Assembly (NCBI GenBank): GCA_017744715.1
Contig: JAGIAT010000012.1
Location: forward strand, 186,001-250,000
Source: Niabella sp.
Lineage (GTDB): Bacteria; Bacteroidota; Bacteroidia; Chitinophagales; Chitinophagaceae
Reading direction: 5' to 3'
Length of the DNA: 64,000 nt
Shown piece by piece: positions 9,872 to 18,685 of this stretch. Made by a program: the position numbers and the translations under genes. Under the pieces are notes generated by a model. The model saw only the letters and a program-made list of their open reading frames with translations, searched no databases and had not been told where the DNA came from. Positions within the stretch are counted from its first letter, which is position 1, and each line of letters opens with the position of its first letter.

Positions 9872-10819
9872 ATGGAGCAGATAATCATTGGCCACCATCA
9901 GCATCGCTACAGGGTGCACCCGCATTGGGGGCTTCCTCCGTCCGGAACCTGTCCTGTAAATGATTGCCATGAGATGGTGATGGATGCCCGGGGGCGCATC
10001 ATCTTGCTGACGAATGAAACCCGGAACAACCTGATCGTTTATAATAAGAACGGGAAAATACTGGATGCTTTTGGGCATGCATTCCCCGGCGCACATGGTT
10101 TGAGCATTCATGATGAAAACGGTACGCAGATGCTTTATATCTGCGATATCGAACGGCACCAGGTGATCAAGACCGATCTCAACGGCCGGGTGATCCTGGA
10201 GATCGGTTACCCGGTTGACTCCGGCGTATACCAGCGTGCGGATCAGTTTCTCCCTACGGAGTCCGTAGTGGCCCCCAATGGTGATCTCTATGTTACGGAT
10301 GGCTACGGGTTGCAATATGTGATCCAGTATAACAGTAAAGGACATTATATCCGGCATTGGGGCGGCCGGGGAAACGGGGCCGAACAGTTTGACTGCGCAC
10401 ACGGGATTGCTGTTGACCACCGGAACGGCGATGCCAGTTTGCTGATCACTTCCCGGAACCACAATGCATTCAAACGTTTTACAATGGACGGCGCCTATCT
10501 CGAAACCATCGCGTTGCCCGGCTCCTTTGTATGCCGCCCGGTGATCAGAGGCGATGAGCTCTATGCCGCCGTTTTCCGGTCAGGATCCAATACCAATGCA
10601 GGGTCCGGATACATTACCATACTGGATGGTAATAACAGGGTGGTTGCTACACCGGGAGGCAGCGCGCCGGTGTACCGGGATGGAGTATTACTGCCACAGG
10701 AAAAAGCGGGTGCTGTTTTTGTGCACCCGCATGATGTATGTGTGGATGATGACGAAAATATTTATGTATGCCAGTGGAATTCGGGGCGTACGTATCCCAT
10801 AATGCTGGAGCGCGTATAA
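9872..10819 (+). CDS. NHL-repeat / six-bladed beta-propeller protein
   Basis: This protein of 315 residues has NHL-type blades. Recognizable segments are VYNKNGKILDAFG, MLYICDIERHQVIKTDLNGRVI, GDLYVTDGYGLQYVIQYNSKGHYIRHWG (quoted in part), HGIAVDHRNG and PHDVCVDDDENIYVCQW, which form a regular propeller pattern. No signal peptide is visible: it starts MEQIIIGHHQHRYRVHPHWG, so it looks cytoplasmic, unlike its upstream neighbours. It begins 2 bp after the GH36 stop and ends 9 bp before the aldolase, so all three are probably translated from one mRNA. Related propellers include lactonase-like and peptidyl-glycine lyase-like proteins. A sugar-lactone or sugar-processing role would fit the position, but no catalytic residues can be assigned. 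Confidence 0.75.
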   Translation: MEQIIIGHHQHRYRVHPHWGLPPSGTCPVNDCHEMVMDARGRIILLTNETRNNLIVYNKNGKILDAFGHAFPGAHGLSIHDENGTQMLYICDIERHQVIKTDLNGRVILEIGYPVDSGVYQRADQFLPTESVVAPNGDLYVTDGYGLQYVIQYNSKGHYIRHWGGRGNGAEQFDCAHGIAVDHRNGDASLLITSRNHNAFKRFTMDGAYLETIALPGSFVCRPVIRGDELYAAVFRSGSNTNAGSGYITILDGNNRVVATPGGSAPVYRDGVLLPQEKAGAVFVHPHDVCVDDDENIYVCQWNSGRTYPIMLERV

Positions 10820-10828
10820 ACAATAAAA

Positions 10829-11773
10829 ATGGAACCATTAAAAGCAAACGAAATATACGGTACCTGGGCTACCTTACTGCTACCCATAGGGGAAGATGAA
10901 TCTATTCGCTATGATGCGTTACAGGAGCAGCTGAAAACATTGATCGCCTCGGGGGTGAATGGTATTTATTCCAATGGTACGGCGGGTGAATTTTATAACC
11001 AGACGGAGGCGGAGTTTGACGGGATCAGCGGGATGCTTGCTGAAGCGTGCAACAGGGCCGGTATGCCTTTTCAGATCGGGTGTAACTGCACCAATCCCAA
11101 ACAGACACTGGAACGCATTAAAAGGATCCGCCCGTTAAAGCCGGGCGCCATACAGGTGATCCTGCCGGATTGGAGCCCGCTTTCCCAGGATGAGGTATTG
11201 CATTTCCTGGATGGTGTGTGTAATGCCGCAGCGGGCATCGGGGTGGTGTTATATAACCCGCCCCATGCCAAGCGGGTATTGGCGCCCGATGCGTATGCTG
11301 CAATCATCAATAAGGGCATCCCTTTAGTGGGCTGCAAAACCGCGGGCGGAGATGAAGGCTGGTATGCGCAAATGCGTGCTATACCGGGGCTTTCATTGTT
11401 TGTGCCGGGGCACCGGCTGGCATCGGGGATGCAATCGGGGGCACATGGAGCCTATTCAAATCTCGCCTGCCTGCATCCGGTTACAGCGCAGCATTGGTAT
11501 AAGGATATGCGCACCAATATGGAAAAGGCACTACAGTTTGAGGAACGCATCGGCATGTTCTTTAAACAGTATATCTTTCCGCTGATCATAGAGCAGCATT
11601 ACCAGGGGCAAGCCATTGATAAAATGCTGGCATGGATCACCGGCTGGGGCAATGTGCCGCTCCGGCTGCGCTGGCCCTACAGGAGCGTAACGGAAGAGGA
11701 GGCATTGCGGGTACGGGAACACTGCCGGAATTTATTGCCGGAATTTTTTGAAACGGGCGTCTGGTCCGGATGA
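10829..11773 (+). CDS. DHDPS / N-acetylneuraminate lyase family aldolase
   Basis: This is a cytoplasmic class I aldolase of 314 residues in the DapA/NanA superfamily. These enzymes form a Schiff base with pyruvate or a 2-keto acid and make or break a C-C bond. The Schiff-base lysine is K170 in VGCKTAGG, the catalytic tyrosine is Y142 in LYNPP, and the GTAGEF segment near residue 50 takes the place of the usual GTTGE carboxylate-binding loop. It has no export signal. As the last gene of a dense PUL operon it probably cleaves a keto-acid sugar, such as a neuraminate-like or 2-keto-3-deoxy acid, released by the upstream enzymes. True lysine biosynthesis DapA is unlikely because of this context. 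A second, broken copy of the family lies at 20356. Confidence 0.88.
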   Translation: MEPLKANEIYGTWATLLLPIGEDESIRYDALQEQLKTLIASGVNGIYSNGTAGEFYNQTEAEFDGISGMLAEACNRAGMPFQIGCNCTNPKQTLERIKRIRPLKPGAIQVILPDWSPLSQDEVLHFLDGVCNAAAGIGVVLYNPPHAKRVLAPDAYAAIINKGIPLVGCKTAGGDEGWYAQMRAIPGLSLFVPGHRLASGMQSGAHGAYSNLACLHPVTAQHWYKDMRTNMEKALQFEERIGMFFKQYIFPLIIEQHYQGQAIDKMLAWITGWGNVPLRLRWPYRSVTEEEALRVREHCRNLLPEFFETGVWSG

Positions 11774-12346
11774 TGGTAGCCGTTGCGTTTAATAGGCTGT
11801 TGAATGAGGGTGTGTGGCTGATAAAAGAATGTTCTTTATAATGGTACGCATGAAGATCCCGTAATGAGTTGCCAATAACAAGTAGCCATCACACTTTAGT
11901 CGTGCTGAACTCGTTTCAGCATCTATGCAAGATTCACGTGGATGCTGAAACTGGAACAGATTCCGGAATGACACCTGCCAATAACAGATTACATGATGTA
12001 TTGAAACCCAATTATACGTTCGTCATGCAAGCGCAACAAAGTGAAGTCGGGGCCTCTCTGTGATGTCAGACTGGCGGATGCGGTCAGCGTAACGAAAGAA
12101 TATTATGTCATAAATGCATTGCTATTACAACGTAAATTGAAAACCTGGTATGACAACGGAACGATTTATTTACAAAACATAGTACATCTGTTACAGGCTA
12201 CTGCTCAGCATCTAAAAAGCAATGGCTCCCGGTAGATGCTGATTCGCTGCGGCGGATAGAACGACAACAGGTTTTAAACGGTTTTTGATACAGCCGCTGT
12301 ATTATGTATAACTGAATTTTTTAGAAGCTGGTTCACGCAGAAGAAT
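11774..12346. repeat. Non-coding gap with a degenerate dispersed palindromic repeat
   Basis: No convincing gene lies in this 573-bp gap. Around 11900-11960 it holds an imperfect inverted repeat, CTGAACTCGTTTCAGCATC on one side and GATGCTGAAACTGGAACAG on the other. The adjoining stretch near 12000-12030 (AATTATACGTTCGTCATGC) resembles one near 37620 (AATTATACTTTTGTCAAGC), so both places appear to carry the same dispersed element. The gap separates the enzyme operon from the esterase-SusC-SusD part of the PUL. No clear -7 element or terminator was seen. Confidence 0.6.
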
Positions 12347-13504
12347 ATGATGAAAAGAAAACGTTTTGGTACAACAGGAATCGTACAGATCCTGGTGATG
12401 ATAATAATCATTATGCAAACGAATTGTATCACCCATAAACAGGTTGCTGCTCCTGCGGAACATGGGGCGGCACTGATCGCATTTAATGATCCGCGTATTC
12501 AATATGAGGGCCGGATCGATGACAGCGACCCGGAGGCGGCAACGCTTTGCTGGTCGGGTACCACGGTACGGTTCCGCTTTTCCGGAACCGGGGTCAGTGT
12601 ATTGCTGAAGGATTACAGCGGCCAGAATTATTTTAATGTGATCGTTGACGGCAATACGGAGATGGTCAAAAAAATACGGGTCGATACGGGCGGGAAATGG
12701 TATGTGCTGGCCGATGGGTTGCCGCCGGGGAACCATACCATCGAACTCTTTAAGCGCACACAAATCAACAAAGAATATAACCGGGGGTATACAAAGTTTT
12801 ATGCGATGAAACTGCCTTCCGGAACCACGCTGTTGCAGCCGCCGCCTTTTCAAAAAAGAAAAATGGAGTTTTATGGAAATTCCATTACCTGCGGACATGC
12901 CATCGAAGACAGTTCCGGCAGCGATTCCGGGGCCAGCCTGTATGAAAATAATTACCGCTCTTACGCAGCGCTTACCGCACGGCATTTTGAGGCGCGGTAC
13001 CGCTGCATTGCAGAGAGCGGGATCGGCTTGCTGGCCGGTTTCCGCAAAGAGCTGATGCCGGAGATCTACAATCGTGTGAACCCGTTTGACCCCACCCGTT
13101 TATGGAATTTTTCTGCCTACCAGCCGGATGTTGTTGTTGTTAACCTGTTACAGAATGACGAGGCGGTGATCGGCAACCCGCAGAGTGATGCGTTTAAAAA
13201 ACGGTTTGGAACAAAGGCACCGGGGGCGAAGCAGATCATTGCGGCATACCGGGATTTTATCCGGAGTTTACGCGGGCACTATCCGGAGGCACATATTATT
13301 TGTGTACTGGGAAATATGGGCATTACCCGTGCCGGATCGCCATGGCCCGGTTATGTACTACAGGCGGTGCAAACGCTGGCCGATAAAAAAGTATACACCC
13401 ATTTCTTTCCCTATAAAGGTACGGCCGGTCATCCGCTCATACAGGATCATGCCGCTATGGCAAAAAGCCTGGCCGGGTTTATTCATGATCATACCGGCTG
13501 GTAA
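12347..13504 (+). CDS. SGNH/GDSL-type carbohydrate esterase (acetyl esterase-like), secreted
   Basis: This predicted carbohydrate O-acyl esterase has 385 residues. A hydrophobic leader (about residues 8-26) is followed by a possible lipidation cysteine (QTNC). An N-terminal jelly-roll-like domain (about 40-165) precedes the SGNH domain, which begins at MEFYGNSITCG, where GNSIT carries the serine nucleophile. NLLQNDE supplies the block III asparagine, and HPLIQDHAAMA near the C-terminus supplies the catalytic aspartate/histidine pair. The two-domain order resembles CE2-type acetyl esterases. It lies between the enzyme operon and susC and probably removes acyl groups from the target glycan. The fold is certain; the exact ester is inferred. 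Confidence 0.82.
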   Translation: MMKRKRFGTTGIVQILVMIIIIMQTNCITHKQVAAPAEHGAALIAFNDPRIQYEGRIDDSDPEAATLCWSGTTVRFRFSGTGVSVLLKDYSGQNYFNVIVDGNTEMVKKIRVDTGGKWYVLADGLPPGNHTIELFKRTQINKEYNRGYTKFYAMKLPSGTTLLQPPPFQKRKMEFYGNSITCGHAIEDSSGSDSGASLYENNYRSYAALTARHFEARYRCIAESGIGLLAGFRKELMPEIYNRVNPFDPTRLWNFSAYQPDVVVVNLLQNDEAVIGNPQSDAFKKRFGTKAPGAKQIIAAYRDFIRSLRGHYPEAHIICVLGNMGITRAGSPWPGYVLQAVQTLADKKVYTHFFPYKGTAGHPLIQDHAAMAKSLAGFIHDHTGW

Positions 13505-13684
13505 TTGCCTGCCCTGCAGGGTAGTGCCGGGAAAAGAAAAATACAACAATGCAGCAGGATAATACCAGCTTTCTTCGGCTGGTCATCGTATTATTGCTAT
13601 TAAGGAAACGGTGTGCATGCTAACCTGAACAATGCCCCGGAAGACAGGCTTCCAATTGATTTTTTACAGTAAAAGGATTTATCT

Positions 13685-16600
13685 ATGAGGGAATTCAGCC
13701 ATTTAATGTATATGCTGAAACGCAATACTTCAACGTGCGTAATGCTGTTGCTCCTGCTTTGTTCTGCGTTCACTTCCATAGCGCAAAAAACAATCAGCGG
13801 TGTGGTAAAAGATGCCGGGGGAAAGCCCCTGCCCGGTGTAACCGTCAATCAGAAAGGTAGCGATGTGTCTTCCATGACATCGGAACAGGGGCAATACCAC
13901 ATTGCCGTCACCGGCAACGATGCGGTGCTGGTATTCAGCAGTACCGGTTATGCTACGCAGGAGGTGCGGGTGGCGCAGCGCACCAGTATTGATATTGTCC
14001 TGGAAGAAAACGTGTCCAAGCTTGAGGAGGTAGTGGTCATCGGGTACGGCTCCCAGTCGCGGCAGAAAATGACCACAGCTGTTTCAAAGCTGGATAATAA
14101 AGTATTGCAGAACACAACCTATACCAATGTAGGAAGCGCCCTGCAGGGGAATATACCGGGGCTGCAGGTGATGTCTACCGGTGGCGGCCAGCCCGGCGTT
14201 GCGCCCCGGATCATTCTGCGCGGAGGCACATCGATCCAAAACCCCAACGGCGCGGCACCGCTGTATATCGTGGATGGAGTGATCCGCCCCAACGGGCTCA
14301 ATGATGTCAATGCGTTTTCCATAGAGTCGATACAGGTGCTGAAAGATGCCGCATCCACCGCTATTTACGGAACCCGTGGATCCAACGGGGTGGTGATCGT
14401 TACCACGAAGTCGGGGAAGCCCAACAAAACACAGATCTCTTATAGTTTTAATGGTTCTGTGGGGCAGCCCACGCGGCTGATCCAGTATGCCAATGCCCGG
14501 GATTATATCTATTACAACCGTCTTGGAGTAAAAGCTGCTGCGGAATACCGGCCGGATCTGATCTCCCGGCTTGGATTACCGAATGCAACGGGCACCGGAA
14601 ATGATCTTACCAATAATACGGCGTATACGGTCATGTACCTGACCCCCGAAAACCAGCACAAACTGCAGGAAGGATGGAAGAGCATGCCGGATCCCATTGA
14701 TCCCTCAAAGACGCTTATTTATGCAGAAACCAATTACCAGGACCTGATCTACCGCGATGCGTATACCTTTGACCATTACCTGGATGCTTCGGGAGGTAAT
14801 GACCGCGCCTCTTTTTATGCGGGGCTGGGTTATACAAAATCGCAGGGTACCGCAACCATCACGGATTATAACCGGTTAAGCCTTAACATCAATGCCAGTT
14901 ATAAAATACTGGACAATCTTCAGATCCTGGGAGGCGTTCAGTATACCAACCGCGATACCCGTACCGTATCCAGCCTGGCCAACCTGTTCTACCGCTCGGC
15001 CTCATTGCCGGGTACTGCAAAGTACAAGTTTGAAGATGGTACCATGGCCCCGGGACAGAACCAGTCTATCGGTAACCCCGATTATTATTTTAAAGGACCC
15101 TATGCACCCAAGGGCAATACGGAATTTGAAACCTCCACCTATTCGTTGCGGGCAAAATGGGATATCTCCAGGAAGCTGGTGTTTGAGCCCTTGCTTTCGC
15201 TTAACAGGGATCTGGTGCCCACCTACAGTTTTCAGCCGGCGGCCATGCTCAATGGGATCGGCCCGATGGTGACTACACGCAATACTTCTGCCAGCAGTAC
15301 CCGGAATACCCAGTACCAGGCGGATGCGGTACTGACCTACTCCAATGTATTTTCCGGCAAACACAGCCTGGAAGCAAAGGGCGGGTTCTCACATTATTTC
15401 AGAAGGAATACCACCTTCTCAGCCAGCGGCCAGAATGCGGCCACAGACCTGATTCCCACATTAAACAGTGCGGCAACACCCACCGGGGTAAGCAGCACCA
15501 TGTCAGACCTGGCCATCCAGAGCCTGTTTTCCCGGATTAATTACGACTACGAGGGCAAGTACCTTTTGTCTGTCAATGCCCGCTACGATGGTGCCTCCAA
15601 TCTTGGGGAGAATAATAAATTTGGTTTCTTCCCGGGTGTATCGCTGGGCTGGAACGTGGACCGGGAAAAATTCTTCCGGTCTGTTGCGGATGTATTGCAG
15701 TTAAAGCTGAGAGCCAGCTATGGAGTAAACGGGAATATATCCGGGTTGGGCGATTTTCAGCCGGATGGCAGTTACATCACTACCGGCGGTTTATATGGCG
15801 GTCAGTCCATCATCCGTGCAGATATACTGCCGAACCAGGATCTGCGCTGGGAGCGGTCCAAAACCATTGACCTGGGAGCGGATATCGGGTTTTTCAACGG
15901 AAGGGCTAGCATCATCTTTGATGTGTACAACCGTACCACCGACGATCTGCTTACCACCGTGAGCCTGCCGGCGTCCACGGGTTTTGCCGCTGTTTTTACC
16001 AACCTGGGAAGTTTGCAGAACAAGGGTTTTGAAATAGAAGTAAACGGACATATATTTCCCGCTACGTCGGCATTTAAATGGAACGTATCCCTCAATGCAG
16101 GCTATACCCGTCATAAGATCCTGAAGCTGCCGGATAACGGAATCGCCAGGAACCGGGTGGGCGGAGAGTATGTATGGGATGCTTCTATAGGCGATTATGC
16201 TTACCTGGGTGGTTTGCAGGAAGGCGGGCGTTTGGGCGATCTGTTTGCTTACAAGCAGGTAGGTATTTATGCCACCGATGAAGAAGCTGCCAAAGCGCTG
16301 CCGGATAAAGTGCCTTCCACTGCCGAAAAGTTCAAGCGCGGGGGGGATGTGCAATGGGCCGACCTTGATGGGAACGGGTACATCGACAACCGCGACCGGA
16401 TCTATGTGGGTAATCCTTATCCGGACTGGACCGGAGGATTTAATAATTACTTTACCTACAAAGGATTTGGACTTTCCATCCGTACCGATTTTACGCTGGG
16501 CAATACGATTTATAATTACCCCGCAGCCTTCGCCAACGCCCAGGCGCAGGGAGATGCATTGCCCTTTCAAAGCTATATAGATAAAATGTGGAAGCAGCAG

Positions 16601-16900
16601 GGGGATGTTACCAATACGCCCCGTTATACCTGGCAGGATCAGCCGTTAAATATCTTCAGGGGGAATAACAATTATTATGAAAAAGGAGACTTCTTTTGCC
16701 TGCGGCAGGTGGCTGTAAGCTATGTTTTCCCCGATTTTATCCGCAAAGCCCATCTGAAGAACCTGAAGGTCTTCCTGTCGGGCAACAACCTGCATTATTT
16801 TACAAAATTCACCGGTATCAATCCTGAAGATGGCGGCCAGGACAATGGCCATTATCCCATTACAAGGAATTATACACTGGGTATTAGTGCAACTTTTTAA
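13685..16900 (+). CDS. susC-like: SusC/RagA TonB-linked outer membrane transporter
   Basis: This is the outer-membrane importer of the first PUL, with 1071 residues. After a signal peptide ending at SIAQ there is a carboxypeptidase-regulatory-like domain (about 37-110, ISGVVKDAGGKPLPGVTV). The SusC signature EEVVVIGYGSQSRQKMTTAVS and a plug domain (LRGGTSIQN, PLYIVDGV, IESIQVLKDAASTAIYGTRGSNGVV, quoted in parts) lead into a long beta-barrel that ends in a C-terminal aromatic residue (ISATF). ATGs at 13706 or 13712 are possible alternative starts that would shorten the leader. The SusD gene follows 11 bp later. TonB-dependent import of oligosaccharide is established for the family; the glycan is not known here. 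Confidence 0.96.
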   Translation: MREFSHLMYMLKRNTSTCVMLLLLLCSAFTSIAQKTISGVVKDAGGKPLPGVTVNQKGSDVSSMTSEQGQYHIAVTGNDAVLVFSSTGYATQEVRVAQRTSIDIVLEENVSKLEEVVVIGYGSQSRQKMTTAVSKLDNKVLQNTTYTNVGSALQGNIPGLQVMSTGGGQPGVAPRIILRGGTSIQNPNGAAPLYIVDGVIRPNGLNDVNAFSIESIQVLKDAASTAIYGTRGSNGVVIVTTKSGKPNKTQISYSFNGSVGQPTRLIQYANARDYIYYNRLGVKAAAEYRPDLISRLGLPNATGTGNDLTNNTAYTVMYLTPENQHKLQEGWKSMPDPIDPSKTLIYAETNYQDLIYRDAYTFDHYLDASGGNDRASFYAGLGYTKSQGTATITDYNRLSLNINASYKILDNLQILGGVQYTNRDTRTVSSLANLFYRSASLPGTAKYKFEDGTMAPGQNQSIGNPDYYFKGPYAPKGNTEFETSTYSLRAKWDISRKLVFEPLLSLNRDLVPTYSFQPAAMLNGIGPMVTTRNTSASSTRNTQYQADAVLTYSNVFSGKHSLEAKGGFSHYFRRNTTFSASGQNAATDLIPTLNSAATPTGVSSTMSDLAIQSLFSRINYDYEGKYLLSVNARYDGASNLGENNKFGFFPGVSLGWNVDREKFFRSVADVLQLKLRASYGVNGNISGLGDFQPDGSYITTGGLYGGQSIIRADILPNQDLRWERSKTIDLGADIGFFNGRASIIFDVYNRTTDDLLTTVSLPASTGFAAVFTNLGSLQNKGFEIEVNGHIFPATSAFKWNVSLNAGYTRHKILKLPDNGIARNRVGGEYVWDASIGDYAYLGGLQEGGRLGDLFAYKQVGIYATDEEAAKALPDKVPSTAEKFKRGGDVQWADLDGNGYIDNRDRIYVGNPYPDWTGGFNNYFTYKGFGLSIRTDFTLGNTIYNYPAAFANAQAQGDALPFQSYIDKMWKQQGDVTNTPRYTWQDQPLNIFRGNNNYYEKGDFFCLRQVAVSYVFPDFIRKAHLKNLKVFLSGNNLHYFTKFTGINPEDGGQDNGHYPITRNYTLGISATF

Positions 16901-16911
16901 TCAGGACGACA

Positions 16912-18375
16912 ATGACGAAAATGAAATTTCTGATCACGATCATCACCGGTTTCATCTTGGCCACCGGTTGCAAAAAAGGAATAGAAACAAGCCCGGTAAG
17001 TATCATTACCCCGGGAACATTCTTCAAAACCCAGGACGATGTGGCAGGCGCCCTGCGGGGTATGTATTACCAGCTGCGCATTCCGGCGTCCAGTGATCTG
17101 TACTTTATGGGAGAAGGGCGCAGTGATGTATTACGGGGGGCAGCAGCCGGAACCCTGGGGTTCGACAGGTATTATAACAATACGCTTAATGTAACCAACC
17201 CGGGCCCTAACTGGATGAGCCTGTATACCGTGATCAACACCGCCAATCTGATATTGAAATATGCCCCCGATATATCGTTTGCATCAGAGAGTGTAAAAAA
17301 GAGCTCCCTGGCACAGGCGTATACGATGCGGGCCTTTGTTTATTTTTCGCTGGTAAGAACATGGGGCGGGGTACCCATCCGCACGGAGCCCACGGAGAAA
17401 TATGATCCCGCCACCATCCAGGTAGCCCGGTCGGGCGCAGAGGATGTATTAAAGCTCATTAAACAGGACCTGGATCAGGCACTTTCCCTGTACCCGGATA
17501 ATGCCTTTGGCAGCAACCGATCTTACTGGAATAAGCCGGCCGCCAATGCACTCAAAGGTGAGGTATACCTGTGGACGGGTAAACGGATGAATGGCGGTCA
17601 GGCCGATTTTACAACGGCGCTCACTGCACTTACGGATGCCAAAGGTGCAGATCTTCAGTTGTTGCCCAACTATGCGGATATCTTTAGTTATACCAATAAG
17701 AATAATGCAGAGATCCTGATGTCGGTGCGCTTCCAGTTGCTGGACCAGGCGCCCAATAATTACTATACCAATATGTACATCATCAACCTTAGCGGGCTTC
17801 CCGCACCTATACAGGCGGTAGTGGGAGTACAGGGTGGAAGCGGCAGCGTAATGCAGATAAGGGATGAAGTAAGAAGCCAGTTTGGCTCCGATGATCAGCG
17901 CAGGGCCGCTACCTTTTACGAAGTTTATGATAAGGATAACAAGTATTATGCGGCCATTACCATGAAGGGAAGAGGGGTGGTGGATGGAGGTGCCCGCAGC
18001 TTTTTTACCGATGTGATCTTATACCGCCTGGCAGATGTGTTGCTCATGATTGCTGAAGCAAAGAATGCTTTAGGGCAGGATCCTGCTGCTGAAATAAACA
18101 GTGTGCGGCAGCGGGCATACGGAGCCAACTATCCCGCACATATATTTGTAAACGGCTCAAAAGAAAGCAACGACGCTGCCATCCTCAAAGAGCGCTTACT
18201 GGAACTTTGTACGGAGGGTAAACGCTGGTGGGATCTGGTGCGTTTTGACCAGGCATTCAAGATGGTACCCTCACTAAAAGGAAAAGAAGCAGACCAATAC
18301 CTGCTGTTGTTCCCTATCGGTCAAACCATCCGGAGCCTGGAGCCGCTGGTAACGGAGAACCCGGGTTGGGAGTAG
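16912..18375 (+). CDS. susD-like: RagB/SusD family glycan-binding lipoprotein
   Basis: This is the surface lipoprotein partner of the upstream SusC, with 487 residues. The signal peptide ends in the lipobox ATGC (cysteine near residue 20). The chain shows SusD features: an N-terminal TPR-like helical part with AYTMRAFVYFSLVRTWGGVPI, a central helical repeat region, and the C-terminal segment EICTEGKRWWDLVRFD-type motif (here LELCTEGKRWWDLVRF). SusD proteins lie over the SusC barrel and capture oligosaccharide. It starts 11 bp after susC, and a strong terminator follows its stop. Confidence 0.95.
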   Translation: MTKMKFLITIITGFILATGCKKGIETSPVSIITPGTFFKTQDDVAGALRGMYYQLRIPASSDLYFMGEGRSDVLRGAAAGTLGFDRYYNNTLNVTNPGPNWMSLYTVINTANLILKYAPDISFASESVKKSSLAQAYTMRAFVYFSLVRTWGGVPIRTEPTEKYDPATIQVARSGAEDVLKLIKQDLDQALSLYPDNAFGSNRSYWNKPAANALKGEVYLWTGKRMNGGQADFTTALTALTDAKGADLQLLPNYADIFSYTNKNNAEILMSVRFQLLDQAPNNYYTNMYIINLSGLPAPIQAVVGVQGGSGSVMQIRDEVRSQFGSDDQRRAATFYEVYDKDNKYYAAITMKGRGVVDGGARSFFTDVILYRLADVLLMIAEAKNALGQDPAAEINSVRQRAYGANYPAHIFVNGSKESNDAAILKERLLELCTEGKRWWDLVRFDQAFKMVPSLKGKEADQYLLLFPIGQTIRSLEPLVTENPGWE

Positions 18376-18404
18376 CTGTCTGAAAAAATATGATATCCGG
18401 TGTG

Positions 18405-18436
18405 AAACCTGTCCTCCTGGGCAGGTTTTTCTTTTA
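18405..18436 (+). terminator. Intrinsic terminator after susD
   Basis: The stem AAACCTGTCC pairs with GGGCAGGTTT (10 bp with one T-G wobble) across a 4-base loop (TCCT), and a T-rich tract runs to 18436. It lies 30 bp downstream of the SusD stop, so it should end the susC-susD transcript. Confidence 0.85.
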
Positions 18437-18685
18437 AAAGGGAGGGGTGAGCATCGAGCGTCCAGAATTGAGCAGCCAGGATCCGGCATCCGGAAACCAT
18501 CGTCCGGCATTTAAGTAGGGTCACTGATCGCAGAAGACTGTCCGCTGTTGACTAACCGCTCTTTTCCTGCCGGACAGGGCAGGATCGTATAAAAAATGGG
18601 CAAATATTTAAATTGCAGCGTACGTTTACTGTAATACTTTTACATTCTGAGCGAGCAAGCTTCCAATGAGCGATAAATTTTACAA
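18437..18685. other. Intergenic stretch with degenerate CATCC-type short repeats
   Basis: No gene is supported here. Around 18448-18512 there is a run of imperfect short words such as GCATCGAGCGTCCAGAAT and CAGCCAGGATCCGGCATCC, which look like decayed 7-10 bp tandem repeats. The symporter promoter should lie in the remaining part, but I could not identify clear elements. Confidence 0.45.
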
